From Streptomyces sp. B1I3 (GTDB taxonomy: Bacteria; Actinomycetota; Actinomycetes; Streptomycetales; Streptomycetaceae), in assembly GCF_030816615.1 (NCBI RefSeq), contig NZ_JAUSYD010000001.1, forward strand, positions 1,798,001 through 1,862,000: a DNA stretch of 64,000 bases. The letters are read 5' to 3'. The notes beneath the pieces are model-generated. The model saw only the letters and a list, made by a program, of their open reading frames with translations, ran no database searches and was not told the DNA's origin. Shown one piece after another: positions 8,709-18,805 of the stretch (position 1 is the stretch's first letter; each line of letters starts with the position of its first letter). Position numbers and translations under genes: made by a program.

Positions 8709-9643
8709 GCGTCCTCGCCTCCCCCGAGCCGGCCGGCGAGGAAGACGGCGAGGATCACGGAGATCACCGCGACCATCACGCAGCCCATCGCCGCGGCGTA
8801 GCCGAACTGTCCGTAGCGGAAGGCCTCTTCGTAGGCGAAGAGCATGGGCAGCCGTGTCCGTCCTCCCGGTCCTCCGCTGGTCAGGACGTAGACCAGGGCG
8901 AAGGAGTTGAAGTTCCAGATGAAGTTGAGCGCGCTGATGGCCAGGGCGACGGGCCTGATGGCGGGCCAGGTGACGGTGCGGAAGCGGCGCCAGGCCCCGG
9001 CACCGTCGAGGGCGGCCGCTTCGTGGAGTTCGTGGGGGGTGTTCTGCAGTCCGGCCAGCAGGGCCACGGTGGTCTGGGGCATGCCGGCCCAGATGCCTAC
9101 GAGGATCACGGCGGGCAGGGCGGTCGCCGGTCCGGTCAGCCAGTCCCGGCCGTCTCCGAGCCCGAGGTCGCGGACGGTCTCGTTCAGGATGCCGGCGTCG
9201 GGGTTGTAGACCAGGCGCCACATGATGCCGACGACCACCTCGGGCATCGCCCACGGGATGATGGCCAGTGCTCTGGCCAGCCAGCGCATGCGCAGGTTCG
9301 CGTTGAGCAGCAGGGCGAGACCCAGCGCGAGTACGAACTGCGGGACGGTCACGCCGACCGCCCACAGCAGACCGATCCTGAACGAGTCCCAGAACAGGGT
9401 GTCGTGCAGGAGGTCCTGGAAGTTGAGGGCGCCGATCCAGCGGGTCGAGCGGGTGCGGCCCGACTGCGCGTCGGTGAAGGCCAGCGCGATGCCGTACAGC
9501 AGGGGCCCGACGCTCAGGAGCAGGATCGGGATCAACGCGGGCAGCACCAGGAACCAGGTGGCGCCGTCGCGTCTGCGCCGTTCCGGCGGCCCCCCGGGTG
9601 GGTGCTTGCGGCCCTGCGGTGCCACCACACCGGTCAATGTCAC
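8705..9643 (-). CDS. Sugar ABC transporter permease (MalF-like)
   Basis: The 312-residue protein is the first permease of the importer. A charged N-terminus precedes about six membrane segments, and the ATPase-contact loop HEAAALDGAGAWRRFRTVT is intact. The start is a GTG at 9643 behind AAAGGGG, seven bases upstream. It is the promoter-proximal gene of the three-gene operon. The 124 bp between it and the divergent phosphotransferase should contain both promoters; I searched for a LacI-type palindrome there and did not see one. CUT1-type carbohydrate import is likely from the domain pattern and the family 1 binding protein. Confidence 0.92.
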   Translation of the reverse strand: MTLTGVVAPQGRKHPPGGPPERRRRDGATWFLVLPALIPILLLSVGPLLYGIALAFTDAQSGRTRSTRWIGALNFQDLLHDTLFWDSFRIGLLWAVGVTVPQFVLALGLALLLNANLRMRWLARALAIIPWAMPEVVVGIMWRLVYNPDAGILNETVRDLGLGDGRDWLTGPATALPAVILVGIWAGMPQTTVALLAGLQNTPHELHEAAALDGAGAWRRFRTVTWPAIRPVALAISALNFIWNFNSFALVYVLTSGGPGGRTRLPMLFAYEEAFRYGQFGYAAAMGCVMVAVISVILAVFLAGRLGGGEDA

Positions 9644-9767
9644 GAATCGACCCCTTTACCCCATTGGATCGGTTTCATCCATGTTTAGCCGTCCGCACGG
9701 CCCCCGTCATCGTGCTGACGGGCGGTCCGTTCGTCAAGGTGGCCTGCACGGATGCGAAAATCGGGCC

Positions 9768-10634
9768 ATGGACGAGATGCGCGCACGCGAGGTACTGACC
9801 GCCACCGGGCTGACCGGCCGCGCCGAGCTGCTCGCACTGGGGGAGAACGCGGTGTTCGCCGTCGGCGACCTGGTGGTCAAGGTCGGCAGGGACGCCACGT
9901 CGCACCCGGAGCTGAAGGAGCGGGCCGAGCGCGAGGTCGCCGTCGCCCGGTGGCTCGCCGCCTCGGGTGTGCCGGCCGTACGGGCAGCCGAACCCGCGGC
10001 CCGGCTGGTCGAGGGCCATCCGGTGACCCTGTGGCACCGGCTCCCCGAAGCGGTGCGCCCTCCCGAGCCCCGCGACCTGGCCCCACTGCTCACCTCGATC
10101 CACGCGCTGCCCGCCCCGGAGGGCCTCACGCTGCCGCGCCGCGAACTGCTCGGCGGCGTGGAACGCTGGCTGCGGCTCGCGGGGGACGCGATCGACCCCG
10201 CCGACGCCGAGTACCTGCGCGGCCGGCGCGACGGTTTCGCGAGGGCGGCGGCCGCTCTGGCCCCGCATCTGACACCCGGTCCGATCCATGGCGACGCGCT
10301 CCCCCGCAATGTCCACGTCGGTCCGGACGGACCGGTCCTGGTCGACCTGGAGACCTTCTCCGCGGACTTGCGCGAGCACGATCTCGTGGTGCTCGCCCTC
10401 TCCCGCGACCGGTACGGCCTGCCCACCGAGGCGTACGACGCCTTCACGGCGGCCTACGGCTGGGACGTGCGCGAGTGGGAGGGCTGCGCCGTGCTGCGCG
10501 GAGCCCGCGAGACGGCCAGCTGCGCCTGGGTCTCCCAGCACGCCCCCGCCAACCCGAAGGCGCTGGCCGAATTCCGCCGCAGGGTGGCGTCCTTGCGCGA
10601 GGACGACCCCGAGGTCCGCTGGTACCCCTTCTGA
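9768..10634 (+). CDS. Aminoglycoside phosphotransferase-fold (APH) kinase
   Basis: The 288-residue soluble protein has the APH/choline-kinase fold: a nucleotide-binding start (ENAVFAVGDLVVKVGRD), the Brenner motif PIHGDALPRN with catalytic Asp, and the metal-binding VLVDLETF. This superfamily phosphorylates small hydroxylated molecules. The lack of a resistance or metabolic neighbour leaves the substrate open, and it should not be read as an antibiotic-resistance gene without a test. The start ATG at 9768 fits the beginning of the fold; ATG at 9777 is also possible. It is divergent from the sugar importer and convergent with the exonuclease gene, sharing a stop-codon hairpin. Confidence 0.82.
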   Translation: MDEMRAREVLTATGLTGRAELLALGENAVFAVGDLVVKVGRDATSHPELKERAEREVAVARWLAASGVPAVRAAEPAARLVEGHPVTLWHRLPEAVRPPEPRDLAPLLTSIHALPAPEGLTLPRRELLGGVERWLRLAGDAIDPADAEYLRGRRDGFARAAAALAPHLTPGPIHGDALPRNVHVGPDGPVLVDLETFSADLREHDLVVLALSRDRYGLPTEAYDAFTAAYGWDVREWEGCAVLRGARETASCAWVSQHAPANPKALAEFRRRVASLREDDPEVRWYPF

Positions 10635-10648
10635 CGGGGCGGCCGTCA
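10632..10648. terminator. Bidirectional hairpin formed by two stop codons
   Basis: TGACGG (10632-10637) pairs with CCGTCA (10643-10648) around a 5-nt loop. The left arm begins with the stop codon of the rightward kinase gene, and the right arm is the stop codon of the leftward exonuclease gene. The short stem makes it a modest terminator at best. Confidence 0.4.
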
Positions 10649-11377
10649 GGAGATCTGTGCCGGGGCCGGCTCGCGCAGCGGCCAGCGGCCGTCGATCACC
10701 GCGTCGGCCGTGCCCTTGCGGCGCAGGAACGTCTGGAAGTCCGCGGCCCACTGCGCGTACCACCCGATCTGGCGCTCGTGCAGTTCGGCGGTGGTGAGGG
10801 CGGCCACCGAACCGTGCCGCTCGGCTATCGCGTACGCCACGCGCACCGCGGCCAGCGCGTCGGCGGCGGCGTCGTGGGCGCCCCCGTGCACCACGCCGTA
10901 CTCGACGCAGACCGCCTCGAGGGTGCGCTTGCCCCTGCGGTAGCGGTCGACCGCCCGGTCGATGGTGTACGGGTCGATGACCGGACCGATGCCCGGCCGG
11001 CCCAGCCGCTCGCTCAGGGACGGCAGTCCGTGGCGCCGCAACTCCGCGGAGAGCAGGGTCAGGTCGAACGCGGCGTTGTACGCCACGACGGGCACGCCCT
11101 CGCGCCAGTACTCCACCAGCGTCTCGGCGACCTCGTCCGCCACCTCACGGACCGGACGGCCCTCCGCCGCCGCCCGCTCGCTGCTGATGCCGTGGATCGC
11201 CGAGGCCTGCGCGGGGATCAGGATGCCCGGATCCGCCAGCCAGGTGCCGCACCGGACCGGCTCGCCCGCCCGGCTCTCCACCGCCACGACCGCGGCGGTG
11301 ACGATCCGGGCCTCCAGCGGTTCCGTGCCCGTCGTCTCCAGGTCGAAGCCGACCAGACGCTCCCGGTGCCAGCTCAT
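10646..11377 (-). CDS. DEDDh-type 3'-5' exonuclease (DnaQ-like)
   Basis: The 243-residue protein has the DnaQ/RNase T exonuclease motifs: ExoI Asp12 and Glu14 in FDLETTG, ExoII in YNAAFDLTLL and ExoIII in GGAHDAAADALA, where His and Asp complete the DEDDh set. It would remove nucleotides from 3' ends using two metal ions. It is too short for a polymerase and is probably a stand-alone proofreading, repair or RNA-trimming enzyme. The ATG at 11377 follows GGAGGTAC; an in-frame extension to 11482 has no homologous-looking residues. It is convergent with the kinase gene. Activity is well supported; whether the substrate is DNA or RNA is not. Confidence 0.88.
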   Translation of the reverse strand: MSWHRERLVGFDLETTGTEPLEARIVTAAVVAVESRAGEPVRCGTWLADPGILIPAQASAIHGISSERAAAEGRPVREVADEVAETLVEYWREGVPVVAYNAAFDLTLLSAELRRHGLPSLSERLGRPGIGPVIDPYTIDRAVDRYRRGKRTLEAVCVEYGVVHGGAHDAAADALAAVRVAYAIAERHGSVAALTTAELHERQIGWYAQWAADFQTFLRRKGTADAVIDGRWPLREPAPAQIS

Positions 11378-11454
11378 CCCGTACCTCCTCCTTGGTGCTC
11401 TCCCCCATGTGGAGACCACCTTCGCACGCGCCACTGACAACGCAGGAGGAGGCG

Positions 11455-12687
11455 TCAGGAGACGGGCCGGGAGTCCGTCCACACCGACTCGAACTCCTCG
11501 CGGTAGGTCTCGAAGAGACCGTGCTCGCTGTCCTGGCCCGCCCGGACCACGGCGCGCCCGCCCCCGCGCAGCACCAGTACGGGTGCCTCCATGCCGCGTG
11601 CGCGCCGCAGATAGGGCTGCACGACCCCCACCGCGTCCGGGCCGTCACCGTCCACCAGGTAGGCCGTGAAGCGTGGCGTCTCGTCGAAGACCTGGATCTG
11701 GAAGGCGCCCGGGTCACGGAGTTTGGAGCGCACCCGGCGCATGTGCAGGATGTTCATCTCCACGGACCGGCTCAGCTCGCCCTTCTTGAGCCCGAGTTCC
11801 CGCTCCCTGCGCTTGACCGCGCTGCTGGCCGGATTGATGAACAGCAGCCGGACGCGGCAGCCGGACTCCGCGAGGCGGACCAGCCTGCGGCCCGAGAAGT
11901 TCTGGGTGAGCAGATTGAGCCCTATGCCGATCGCGTCGAGCCGGCGCGCGCCGCCGAACAGGTCCTCGGCGGGCAGCTGGCGCTGGAGCCGCACCCGGTC
12001 GGGGTGGACGGAGACCACGTCGGCGTACCGGTCGCCGACCAGTTCCTCCACCGCGTCCACGGGCAGACGGTCGGCGGACGGGACGGCGGCTCCGCCGCCG
12101 AGGATCTCCAGGAGCCGCGCGGAGGCCCGCTCGGCCTGTGCGAGGACCGCCTCGTTCAGCGCGCGGTTGCGGGAGACGACGTTGCGCGCCACCTCCAGCT
12201 CGTCGAGCGCGAGCTCCACCTCACGGCGGTCGTCGAAATACGGTTCGAAGCAGGCCCAGTGCTGGACCATCAGCTCCCGCAGCTGCGGGAGCGTGAGGAA
12301 GCTGAGGACGTTGTCGTCGGCCGGGTCGAGCAGATAGCCCTTGCGCCGCGAGACCTCCCGGACCGCGACGGCCCGCTGGACCCATTCCTGCCCCGCGGGG
12401 CCCGCGGCGGCCACGACCCAGTCCTCGCCGTGCACCGGCTCGTAGATCGGCCGGACCACCGCGGAGACCACGGCGCGCAGCCGCTGTTCCACGAGATTCA
12501 GCCAAATGTACGCCCGGCCGGCGCGCTGGGCCCGTGTGCGCACCTCGTTCCAGGCGTCCGCTCCCCAGTCCAGCTCCGCGCCGATCTCCATGGGCTGCGC
12601 GAGGGAGACCGCCCCCGGCGGGGCATCGGTCGACTCCCCCTCGTGACCTGCGTCACCTGGGGGCAGCTCGAACCCTCCCGAGCTCAC
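11455..12687 (-). CDS. SAV2148-like protein: Swt1-type HEPN domain plus PLD-like domain
   Basis: The 410-residue protein matches what I recall of an actinobacterial family named after SAV2148. The N-terminal half looks like a HEPN all-helical domain (about residues 45-205) with an RNVVSRNRAL core. In active HEPN RNases this core reads RNxxxH, and here the His position is Arg. The C-terminal half (about 240-405) resembles a phospholipase-D-like sensor domain (GIGLNLLTQNF, CRVRLLFINP, LFETYREEFESVW) without an HKD pair. I chose the GTG at 12687 because the family pattern SSGGFELPPGD starts there; an ATG at 12840 adds 51 residues of doubtful sequence. It stands alone and is divergent from glgX. 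The role is unknown, possibly nucleotide or RNA sensing. Confidence 0.75.
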   Translation of the reverse strand: MSSGGFELPPGDAGHEGESTDAPPGAVSLAQPMEIGAELDWGADAWNEVRTRAQRAGRAYIWLNLVEQRLRAVVSAVVRPIYEPVHGEDWVVAAAGPAGQEWVQRAVAVREVSRRKGYLLDPADDNVLSFLTLPQLRELMVQHWACFEPYFDDRREVELALDELEVARNVVSRNRALNEAVLAQAERASARLLEILGGGAAVPSADRLPVDAVEELVGDRYADVVSVHPDRVRLQRQLPAEDLFGGARRLDAIGIGLNLLTQNFSGRRLVRLAESGCRVRLLFINPASSAVKRRERELGLKKGELSRSVEMNILHMRRVRSKLRDPGAFQIQVFDETPRFTAYLVDGDGPDAVGVVQPYLRRARGMEAPVLVLRGGGRAVVRAGQDSEHGLFETYREEFESVWTDSRPVS

Positions 12688-13067
12688 CCGTGTACCGCCT
12701 TCCGCTCCCCCACCAACGATCAAGGAAGGGTACTCCGGGACCGGGAGCCGGTGCAGCAGGATGCACAGGCTGCTTACGCAACTCCCATACGCGGCAGGCT
12801 CGTTCCATGCGGCGAGATCGGGGGGAGTGAGCTGATTCATAGCGTTTGGGCACCCCCCGGATGCCGCATACCGGACGGCGGGGCGCGTAGGGCGGGGCGG
12901 GGCTCCTCCGGGCGACACGGACGTGTCCGAAGTTGACCGTCCCGGCTGATTCCCGGCCGACGGGACCCGGCCGCACCGGCGGACGTACTAGGTGCGCGCA
13001 CATCTTTCGGGGAGTATCGGGGCAAGAACCCTCCAACACCCGGATCAGAAATGGAAGAGTCCTATCT
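12688..13067. other. Divergent promoter region between the HEPN and glgX genes
   Basis: The 380 bp between two divergent starts must contain both promoters. An ATG at 12840 on the minus strand could extend the HEPN protein into it. No clear palindrome or canonical -35/-10 pair was found. Confidence 0.45.
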
Positions 13068-15233
<2,166 letters not shown>

Positions 15234-15325
15234 GCCGAAAGGGTCACCCCTGACGGGCCGGAGGCCGCCGGTGGGAGCCTGGTGCGGCGTCATGTGACAC
15301 AGAAGCCGTCAGGCTGGGTACGTAC

Positions 15326-17728
15326 GTGTCCATGACGCCCACCGCCACGTACCGGCTGCAGCTCCAACCGGACTTCCCGTTCGCAGCCGCCGCAGACGCC
15401 GTGCCGTACATCGCCACGCTCGGCGTCTCCCATCTGCACCTGTCCCCCGTCCTGGAGGCCGTGCCCGGCTCCGGCCACGGCTACGACGTCGTCGACCACA
15501 GCCGGGTGCGGGCCGAGCTCGGCGGCGAGGAGGGACTGCGCCGGCTGGCCGCCACGGCCCGCGCGCACGGCCTCGGGCTGATCCTGGACATCGTGCCCAA
15601 CCACATGGCGGCCGCCCCCCGGTACAACCGGCCGCTGTGGGAGGTGCTGCGCGAGGGCCAGGAGTCCCCCTACGCCCACTGGTTCGACATCGACTGGGCG
15701 GCGGGCGGGGGGAAGGTCCTGATGCCGGTCCTCGCCGGGCGGATCGGCGAGGAGAGCGGCAGCTTCGAGGTCGGCGAGCGGGACGACGGCACGCCCGTGC
15801 TGCGCTACGGCGAGCAGGAGTTCCCCCTGCGCGCGGGTACGGCCGGCCTTCCCCTGCCGGAGCTGCTGGCCGCCCAGCACTACCGGCTCGGCTGGTGGCG
15901 CCTGGCCCGTACCGAGCTGAACTACCGGAGGTTCTTCACCATCTCCGACCTCATCGGGGTCCGGGTGGAGCTCCCCGACGTCTTCACCGCCACCCACGGC
16001 ACGATCCTGCGACTGGTGGGGGACGGAGTCGTCGACGGCCTGCGCATCGACCACCCGGACGGTCTGGCCGAACCCGCCGCGTACCTCGAACAGCTCAGCG
16101 AGGCCACCGGGGGGCGGTGGACGGTGGTCGAGAAGATCCTGACCGGTTCCGAGGCGCTCCCGGCGGGCTGGGCCGTGGCGGGGACCACGGGGTACGACGC
16201 GCTGCACCGGATCGACGGGGTCTTCACCGATCCGATGGGCGGGGCCGACCTGCTCGGCCGCTACCGGGACTTCGCGGGTCCGCCCGGGGACCGCGGCGGC
16301 TACTGGACGGCCACCGTCCGGCGGGCGGCCTACCGCGTCGTCACCCATGACCTCGCCGCCGAGACGGAGTGGCTCACCCGCCTCGCCGTCCAGGCGTGCG
16401 CCGCGGACCCCGCCCTGCGCGACCATGCCCCGTGGGCTCTGCACACGGCGGTGCGCGAGCTGCTGGTCCGGGTGCCCGTCTACCGCCCGTACGTCACGGC
16501 GGGCGGCCCGCTCACGGAGATCGCGGAGTCGGCCCTGCCCGCCGACGCGGTGCGGGACGCCAAGGCGGTGTTCTCCGTCTCCCAGGAGGCGGAGGCGGTC
16601 GACGTGGTGCGGGGGCTGGCGCTGGGCCGGCTCGGTGACGGGCCCGACCACACGGCGTTCTGCGCCAGGTTCGCCCAGACGGCGTCCGCGCTGCACGCGA
16701 AGTCGGTGGAGGACATGGCCTTCTACCGCTACGTCCCGCTGATCTCGGCGACGGAAGTGGGCGGCGACCCCGGCAGGCCCGCGGTGAGCCCGGAGGAGTT
16801 CCACGCCTTCTGCGCGCGCATCGCCCGGGACTGGCCGGCCACCGGCACGGTACTGACCACGCACGACACCAAGCGCAGCGGGGACGTGCGGGCCCGGATC
16901 GCGGTCCTGTCCGAGTGCCCCGAGCGGTGGTCCTCGCTCGTTGCGCAGCTGACCCGGGCGACCTCCATGGCCGCCCCAGACCCGCAGCTGGCCTGGCAGG
17001 CCTGGCAGTCGGCGTACGGATGTGCCGGCCTGCCCGCCGGGGAGATGGCGGGCAGGCTGGCGCCCGCCCTGCTGAAGTCCGTTCGGGAGGCGGGTCTGTT
17101 CACCAGCTGGACGGAGCCCGACCCCGCGTACGAGCGTGCGGTGACCGACTTCGTGGCGGCGGGCCCGGGCAGCGGCGAGGGCGAGGCGCGGTCGTTGATG
17201 ACCCGGTTCTCCGGCACGCTGGCTCCCTTCGTCCGGGCCAACGTGCTGGGCGCCGCCCTGGTCCACCTGACGATGCCGGGCGTGCCCGACCTGTACCAGG
17301 GCACGGAGCGGGAGTACATCGCGCTGGTCGACCCGGACAACCGGCGGCCCTTCGGCCGGCCCCCGGCGGGGCAGGACGAGAAGACGGCGGTCACGACGGC
17401 CGCGCTGCGCCTGCGGCGGGAGCGCCGGGACGTCTTCGGTGAACGGGGCACGTACGCCCCGCTCCCCGCGCGTGGCCCGGCGGCCGCCCACTGCCTGGCG
17501 TTCTGCCGGTCAGGCGAGGTGGTCACCGCCGTGACCAGGCTCTCGCTGCGCCTCGCGGAGGAGGGTGGCTGGCGTGACACGACGCTCGCGCTGCCCGACG
17601 AGGGGCCGTGGCGCGACGAGCTGGCTCCGGGCCGGGAGTTCCGGGGCGGCACGGTCGCGCTCGCCGAACTGTTCGCGGACCGGCCCGTGGCGCTGCTCGC
17701 GAAGGCCGTGGGGGGCGGTGCCGCCTGA
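15326..17728 (+). CDS. treY: Malto-oligosyltrehalose synthase
   Basis: The 800-residue GH13 enzyme rearranges the reducing-end glucose of malto-oligosaccharides to an alpha,alpha-1,1 trehalose linkage. The start TYRLQLQPDFPF, the segment LILDIVPNHMA, the nucleophile Asp in GLRIDHPDGL and the acid Glu in TVVEKILTGSE are typical of TreY. The GTG at 15326 and the ATG six bases later are both possible starts; the family usually begins at the MTPTATYRL position. It follows glgX in the same direction, but treZ, its usual partner, lies 6.4 kb downstream after unrelated genes. The product ends convergent with the prenyl synthase gene, 21 bp away. Confidence 0.93.
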   Translation: MSMTPTATYRLQLQPDFPFAAAADAVPYIATLGVSHLHLSPVLEAVPGSGHGYDVVDHSRVRAELGGEEGLRRLAATARAHGLGLILDIVPNHMAAAPRYNRPLWEVLREGQESPYAHWFDIDWAAGGGKVLMPVLAGRIGEESGSFEVGERDDGTPVLRYGEQEFPLRAGTAGLPLPELLAAQHYRLGWWRLARTELNYRRFFTISDLIGVRVELPDVFTATHGTILRLVGDGVVDGLRIDHPDGLAEPAAYLEQLSEATGGRWTVVEKILTGSEALPAGWAVAGTTGYDALHRIDGVFTDPMGGADLLGRYRDFAGPPGDRGGYWTATVRRAAYRVVTHDLAAETEWLTRLAVQACAADPALRDHAPWALHTAVRELLVRVPVYRPYVTAGGPLTEIAESALPADAVRDAKAVFSVSQEAEAVDVVRGLALGRLGDGPDHTAFCARFAQTASALHAKSVEDMAFYRYVPLISATEVGGDPGRPAVSPEEFHAFCARIARDWPATGTVLTTHDTKRSGDVRARIAVLSECPERWSSLVAQLTRATSMAAPDPQLAWQAWQSAYGCAGLPAGEMAGRLAPALLKSVREAGLFTSWTEPDPAYERAVTDFVAAGPGSGEGEARSLMTRFSGTLAPFVRANVLGAALVHLTMPGVPDLYQGTEREYIALVDPDNRRPFGRPPAGQDEKTAVTTAALRLRRERRDVFGERGTYAPLPARGPAAAHCLAFCRSGEVVTAVTRLSLRLAEEGGWRDTTLALPDEGPWRDELAPGREFRGGTVALAELFADRPVALLAKAVGGGAA

Positions 17729-17735
17729 CGGGTCG

Positions 17736-17753
17736 GTGAGGCCCGCCCCTCAC
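17736..17753. terminator. Small hairpin between convergent genes
   Basis: GTGAGG (17736-17741) pairs with CCTCAC (17748-17753) around a 6-nt loop in the 21-bp gap between treY and the leftward prenyl synthase gene, overlapping the latter's stop codon. It could serve both directions but is short. Confidence 0.4.
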
Positions 17754-18805
17754 ACCGTGCGGTGGAGCAGGAATCCGAGCAGCACCTCGATCTCGCGTAC
17801 CGGGCCCGGGGCCAGAGGGACACTCCGCAGGCAGGCGCGGGCGGCGTCGAGGTGCCGGCGGGCCTCGTCCAGAGTGGCGGTTCGGCCGCCGGACGCCTCG
17901 ACCAGCGCCGCCGCCCGGACCACGCCCTCGTCGTCGAGGGGCAGCGGGGAGTCCAGGAGGGTGGCGAGCTCCCTGGCCCGGCGGCCCTCACCGGCGAGGG
18001 CCGCCAGCACGGGAAAGGTCTTCTTGCGCTGCCGCAGATCGCTGTGCACGGGTTTGCCGGTCACCGCGGGGTCACCCCAGATGCCGAGCAGGTCGTCGAC
18101 GGCCTGGAAGGCCACCCCGAGGTGGCGTCCGGTCCGGTCCAGCGCGCTCACGGTCCCGGCCGGTGCGCCGCCCAGCAGTCCGCCGAGCGCGGCAGCGCAG
18201 CCCAGCAGGGTGCCGGTCTTGAGCTCCGCCATGGCCCGGTACTCGTCGGGCCCGACGGCTTCGGGCCCCGTCCAGGGGCGGGCTGCGAGGAGCAGGTCCT
18301 CCGCCTGGCCGTGGACCAGCCCGCTCAGTGTCCTCGACAGCAGGCGCAGGGCCGCGGCGGTGTGCGGCCCGGGCGTCTCGGCGAGGGTCTGCACCGCGAG
18401 GGCGAACAGCGCGTCACCGGCCAGTACGGCGGCTCCGGTGCCGTACGCCTTCCACACGGTCTCCCGCTTCCGCCGGGTCCCGTCCCCGTCCATGATGTCG
18501 TCGTGCATCAGGGAGAAGGCGTGGGTGAGTTCGACGGCGACCGCCCCGGCGACGGCGCTCTCCCCGGGAGCTCCGGCGGCCTCCGCGCACAGTACGGCGA
18601 GGGCCTGGCGTACTCCCTTGCCCTCGAAGGCCCCGGCGGTCGGTGCGCCGCCGACCGCGCACCAGCCGAGCGAGAAGGCGGCCATCTCGCCGGGCCACGG
18701 GTGGAGCCGTCCGATCGCGGCGGACAGCGCGGGCCGCACCAGGTCACGGCAGCGGGCGAGCACCCGGGGGGCGGTCTCGGCCGGCGCCGCGGTCGGGGAG
18801 ATCAT
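17750..18805 (-). CDS. Polyprenyl synthetase (trans-isoprenyl diphosphate synthase)
   Basis: The 351-residue enzyme condenses isopentenyl diphosphate with allylic diphosphates. The first aspartate motif DDIMD is at residues 102-106 with downstream RRKRET, and the second region reads FQAVDDLLGIWGD. The IPP-binding GKxxR motif is GKGVRQAL, where the usual Pro after Arg is Gln, and the second Asp-rich motif is DDLLG. The AAFSLGW segment before it resembles the prenyltransferases known as cargo of family 2 encapsulins. No encapsulin or terpene cyclase gene is nearby. Its ATG overlaps the TPR gene stop (ATGA), so the two are coupled. The product chain length cannot be predicted. Confidence 0.85.
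   Translation of the reverse strand: MISPTAAPAETAPRVLARCRDLVRPALSAAIGRLHPWPGEMAAFSLGWCAVGGAPTAGAFEGKGVRQALAVLCAEAAGAPGESAVAGAVAVELTHAFSLMHDDIMDGDGTRRKRETVWKAYGTGAAVLAGDALFALAVQTLAETPGPHTAAALRLLSRTLSGLVHGQAEDLLLAARPWTGPEAVGPDEYRAMAELKTGTLLGCAAALGGLLGGAPAGTVSALDRTGRHLGVAFQAVDDLLGIWGDPAVTGKPVHSDLRQRKKTFPVLAALAGEGRRARELATLLDSPLPLDDEGVVRAAALVEASGGRTATLDEARRHLDAARACLRSVPLAPGPVREIEVLLGFLLHRTV

Noticed and set aside
9644..9767. LacI-type operator between importer and kinase genes
   Set aside because: No CGxxAxCGTTxxCG-like palindrome was found in the gap.
9768..10634. Reading the APH-fold gene as an antibiotic resistance determinant
   Set aside because: The fold covers many small-molecule kinases and there is no resistance context.
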